From contig USAT01000088.1 in the NCBI GenBank assembly GCA_900552725.1, positions 1 through 7,608 on the forward strand: a stretch of DNA of 7,608 bases, given 5' to 3'. The notes under the pieces were generated by a model that ran no database searches, was not told the origin of the DNA, and saw nothing but the letters and a program-made list of their open reading frames with translations. This DNA comes from an uncultured Eubacteriales bacterium (GTDB lineage: Bacteria > Bacillota > Clostridia > Oscillospirales > Oscillospiraceae). The position numbers and the translations under genes are program-made. Positions 5,291-7,608 of the stretch are shown here, piece by piece (the stretch's first letter is position 1; every line of letters begins with the position of its first letter).

Positions 5291-6658
5291 GTGATCGCCG
5301 CGGTGCTGGTGCTGCTGAACACCTATCCGCTGCTGCAGTCCCAGACCATGGTGTTCCAGTCCAAGGAGACATCCATGAAGAGCTCCGTAAAGCTGATCGA
5401 GGCGTCGCTGAGCGGCCTGAAGCAGCTGGACGAGGAGAATGTGTCCAAGGCGCTGAGCTCCATGCGGGACACCGGCGTTTCCCGCATCCTGGTGACGGAT
5501 ACGGCGGGCCGCATCCTGTACGACACCCGCGAGGCAAACGGCGCGGTGGGTCTGTACGCCTTCTATACGGAGATCGTCCAGGCCCTGAAGGGCTATGATG
5601 CCTTTTACTGCAACTACGATTCCACGGCGTTCCTCAGCCGCATGGCCTCGCCGGTGGTGTATCACAACCAGATCGTGGGCGCGGTGTATACCTATGAATA
5701 CGACACCAAGCAGGCGGATATTCTGAAGAGCTTCCAGTCCAACCTGATGAAGATCTCGGCGGTGATCGCCCTGGGCGTCATCGGTCTGTCCATCCTGCTG
5801 AGCCGGGTGCTGACGGCCCAGATCACCGACCTGCTGTCGGCCATCCGCAAGGTGCGGGAGGGCGCGTACAGCCACCGTGCCGCCGTGACGGGCAGCGACG
5901 AGATCAGCCAGATCGCGGCGGAGTTCAACAGCCTGACGGATCGCCTGCAGACCACCGAGGACGCCCGGCGGCGGTTCGTGTCCGATGCCAGCCATGAGCT
6001 GAAAACGCCTCTGGCGGGCATCCGGCTGCTGACGGACTCCATTCTGCAGACCGGTGACATGGACGCGGACACCACCCGCGAGTTCGTGGGCGACATCGGG
6101 CGGGAGGCGGAGCGCCTGACCCGCATTACGGAGAATCTGCTGCGGCTGACCCGGCTGGACAGCGGCGCGGTGCCGCCGGTGGTGCCGGTGGCGGTGGCCC
6201 CGGTGCTGGAGCGGGTGGCCCGGATGCTGGCGGTGCTGGCACGGGAGAAGAACGTGACGCTGACCTACGAGGCGGCGGAGGACGCGGTGGCCCTGGCCAC
6301 CGAGGACGATGTCCACCAGATCCTTTATAACCTGATGGACAACGGCATCAAATATTCCGGCACCGACGGCTTCGTCCACGCCGCCGCAGCGGTGGAGGGC
6401 GACTGGGTGGTGCTGACGGTGGAGGACAATGGCATCGGCATCCCGGAGGAGGATCTGCCCCATATCTTCGAGCGGTTCTACCGGGTGGACAAGATGCGCT
6501 CCCGCGCCATCGGCGGCACGGGCCTGGGCCTGTCCATCGTGAAGGACACGGTGGAAAACCGGGGCGGCCGGATCAACGCCGGGCCGCGGCAGGGCGGCAG
6601 CGGCACGGTGTTCACCGTGTATCTGCCCCGCGCAGAGGAAGGCGGTGAGGACGCGTGA
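5291..6658 (+). CDS. Membrane sensor histidine kinase (HAMP, HisKA, HATPase), start uncertain
   Basis: Partner kinase of the preceding regulator. From GTG 5291 the order is: a hydrophobic segment (residues 1-15), an extracytoplasmic sensor of about 135 residues, a second membrane helix (about 153-173), HAMP (about 172-225), the dimerisation/phospho-acceptor box SDASHELKTPL with His235, N-box NLMDNGIKYS (347-356), DNGIGI (379-384), FERFYRVD (393-400) and GGTGLGLSI (408-416). All catalytic motifs are intact. The start is a problem: the same frame is open upstream to 5216 and reads KTSLQFKFGVSYILV, the natural beginning of membrane helix 1. Yet it contains no ATG, GTG or TTG, and GTG 5291 cuts into the helix and has no ribosome site. 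A ribosome-like AGGGGG lies at 5243-5248. A non-standard start, frameshift or sequence error is possible. The 3' end overlaps the lipoprotein start as GTGA. Confidence 0.9.
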   Translation: MIAAVLVLLNTYPLLQSQTMVFQSKETSMKSSVKLIEASLSGLKQLDEENVSKALSSMRDTGVSRILVTDTAGRILYDTREANGAVGLYAFYTEIVQALKGYDAFYCNYDSTAFLSRMASPVVYHNQIVGAVYTYEYDTKQADILKSFQSNLMKISAVIALGVIGLSILLSRVLTAQITDLLSAIRKVREGAYSHRAAVTGSDEISQIAAEFNSLTDRLQTTEDARRRFVSDASHELKTPLAGIRLLTDSILQTGDMDADTTREFVGDIGREAERLTRITENLLRLTRLDSGAVPPVVPVAVAPVLERVARMLAVLAREKNVTLTYEAAEDAVALATEDDVHQILYNLMDNGIKYSGTDGFVHAAAAVEGDWVVLTVEDNGIGIPEEDLPHIFERFYRVDKMRSRAIGGTGLGLSIVKDTVENRGGRINAGPRQGGSGTVFTVYLPRAEEGGEDA

Positions 6659-7524
6659 GAGGAAAGCTTTCGTGTCTCGCGGCACTGGCCCTGGCGCTGT
6701 GCCTGCTGGCGGGCTGCACCGCCGGTACCGTGAGCGGCAGGGACGGCCTGCGGCTGTACTACGCCGTGCCGCTGGATACCCATCCCGGCGGCGACGCCAT
6801 TGACCATGTGACGGTGGACTGGAACAGCCTGCCGGAGGGTGACAAGACGGCCCGGGTGGCGGCGGTGCTGTCGCTGCTGATGGGCGAGTGCCACGAAAAG
6901 GGCTTCCAGAGCCCCATCCCCGCCGGAACCACGCTGCGCTCGGCGGAGGTGAAGGGCAGCACCGCGTGGGTGGACTTCGCCGGAAGCTACGGCCAACTCA
7001 GCGGCATGGATCTGACCATCGCCGACTACTGCGTGGCGCTGTCCTTGACGCAGCTGGACGGCGTGTACGCGGTGCGCATCACCGTCAACGGCCAGGAGCT
7101 GGCCTATCGGGACAGCAACCTGTTCCTGGCCAGCGACGTGCTGCTGACCTCTATGGATGACGTGGTGCGGATGCTGACGGCCCAGCTCTACTTTCCGGAC
7201 GGCGAGGGCACGCTGGTGCCGGAGGAGCGGCTGCTGACCCAGTACGAGGGCCAGTCGGCGGCGGACGTGGTGCTGGCCGCCCTGGCGGACGGTCCCACGG
7301 AGGACAGCCTGCTGCCGCTGATCCCGGAGAACGTGGAGGGCATCACCGCCCGTGTGGAGGGCGGCGTGTGCCAGTTGAACCTGCCGTCCGAGGTGATCGC
7401 GGCCATGGGCACGGACGCCGCCGGAGAGATGGAGCAGGGCATCGCCGCCTCGCTGCTGTCTCTGGAGGGCGTGTCCGCCGTGCAGATCTACACCGACGGC
7501 GTGTATGTGGATGTATATGAATAA
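6655..7524 (+). CDS. Secreted lipoprotein with two GerMN-like domains (289 aa)
   Basis: A membrane-anchored surface lipoprotein. The signal peptide ends in the lipobox LLAGC, making Cys21 the lipidated residue. Two related alpha/beta units follow, at about residues 34-150 and 172-288. The second opens AQLYFPDGEG and contains a VLAALADGPTEDSLLPLIP stretch typical of GerMN domains, known from the spore germination protein GerM; the first contains the matching LYYAVPL and the SLLMGECHEKGFQSPIP segment. Both end in a strand of the type YAVRITVNGQ / SAVQIYTDG. The GTG at 6655 overlaps the kinase TGA as GTGA and has GAGG four bases upstream, so it is coupled to the kinase. A role as extracytoplasmic partner of the kinase or in the spore envelope is inference. 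The hairpin at 7528-7556 follows four bases after the stop. Confidence 0.9.
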   Translation: MRGKLSCLAALALALCLLAGCTAGTVSGRDGLRLYYAVPLDTHPGGDAIDHVTVDWNSLPEGDKTARVAAVLSLLMGECHEKGFQSPIPAGTTLRSAEVKGSTAWVDFAGSYGQLSGMDLTIADYCVALSLTQLDGVYAVRITVNGQELAYRDSNLFLASDVLLTSMDDVVRMLTAQLYFPDGEGTLVPEERLLTQYEGQSAADVVLAALADGPTEDSLLPLIPENVEGITARVEGGVCQLNLPSEVIAAMGTDAAGEMEQGIAASLLSLEGVSAVQIYTDGVYVDVYE

Positions 7525-7527
7525 GAA

Positions 7528-7556
7528 AGAGGCTCTGACCATCGGTCAGAGCCTCT
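7528..7556. terminator. Strong hairpin after the two-component operon
   Basis: A perfect 13-bp stem, AGAGGCTCTGACC (7528-7540) with 7544-7556, around a three-base loop, starting four bases after the lipoprotein stop. On the plus strand only CAGTCTGTC follows, with no U-run; on the minus strand TTCTTATT follows. It most likely ends or protects the plus-strand operon mRNA and may also end a leftward transcript from outside the window. Confidence 0.65.
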
Positions 7557-7608
7557 CAGTCTGTCAAAAAACTATGCAAACGCCCCTGCTTCTGCTATTA
7601 TAGAGGAA

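Noticed and set aside
5258..7542. Long minus-strand ORFs opposite the kinase and lipoprotein genes
   Set aside because: Arg/His/Gln-rich low-complexity products opposite well-supported genes; no ribosome sites or family motifs.
7557..7608. Possible promoter elements in the tail (TGCTATTAT at 7593-7601; TTGACA on the minus strand at 7561-7566)
   Set aside because: Neither has a partner hexamer at proper spacing inside the window. The tail holds no gene and may be the start of the next promoter region.

Overview
The window comes from a GC-rich Clostridia-type Firmicute. I infer the Oscillospiraceae/Ruminococcaceae group from the response regulator–histidine kinase–GerMN lipoprotein operon, the D-Ala-D-Ala carboxypeptidase gene, the AGGAGG-type ribosome sites and the clean sigma-A promoters. 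No species can be named. There are no RNA genes of known families, mobile elements, CRISPR arrays or broken genes, apart from one puzzling gene start.

Left part (1-2108, minus strand): the 5' part of cstA, a peptide/pyruvate-type carbon-starvation transporter cut by the window edge, is preceded by a small gene of unknown function joined to it by an ATGA overlap. They share a promoter at 2115-2143 and a leader of about 134 nt. The leader holds a catabolite-repression (cre)-like site, a hairpin, and one or two 11-codon upstream ORFs.

Middle (2109-2382): a dense divergent control region. It has 11-bp-periodic TTAACA-like hexamers on both strands and a 20-bp-spaced TGTTAAGA repeat. A second promoter pointing right (2204-2232) makes a transcript that meets an intrinsic terminator after only about 65 nt with no convincing ORF, so it is a candidate small RNA. 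A second, bidirectional terminator separates it from the next operon.

Centre (2383-4526, minus strand): a D-alanyl-D-alanine carboxypeptidase (peptidoglycan trimming) followed by an RluA-family pseudouridine synthase, overlapping by one base.

Right part (4405-7556, plus strand): a WalR/PhoP-like response regulator, its membrane histidine kinase, and a lipoprotein with two GerMN-like domains, ending at a strong hairpin. The carboxypeptidase promoter and the two-component promoter face each other, so their 5' leaders are complementary over about 50 bp. This suggests linked control of cell-wall enzymes and an envelope-sensing system. The kinase lacks any ATG/GTG/TTG start that would include its whole first membrane helix.
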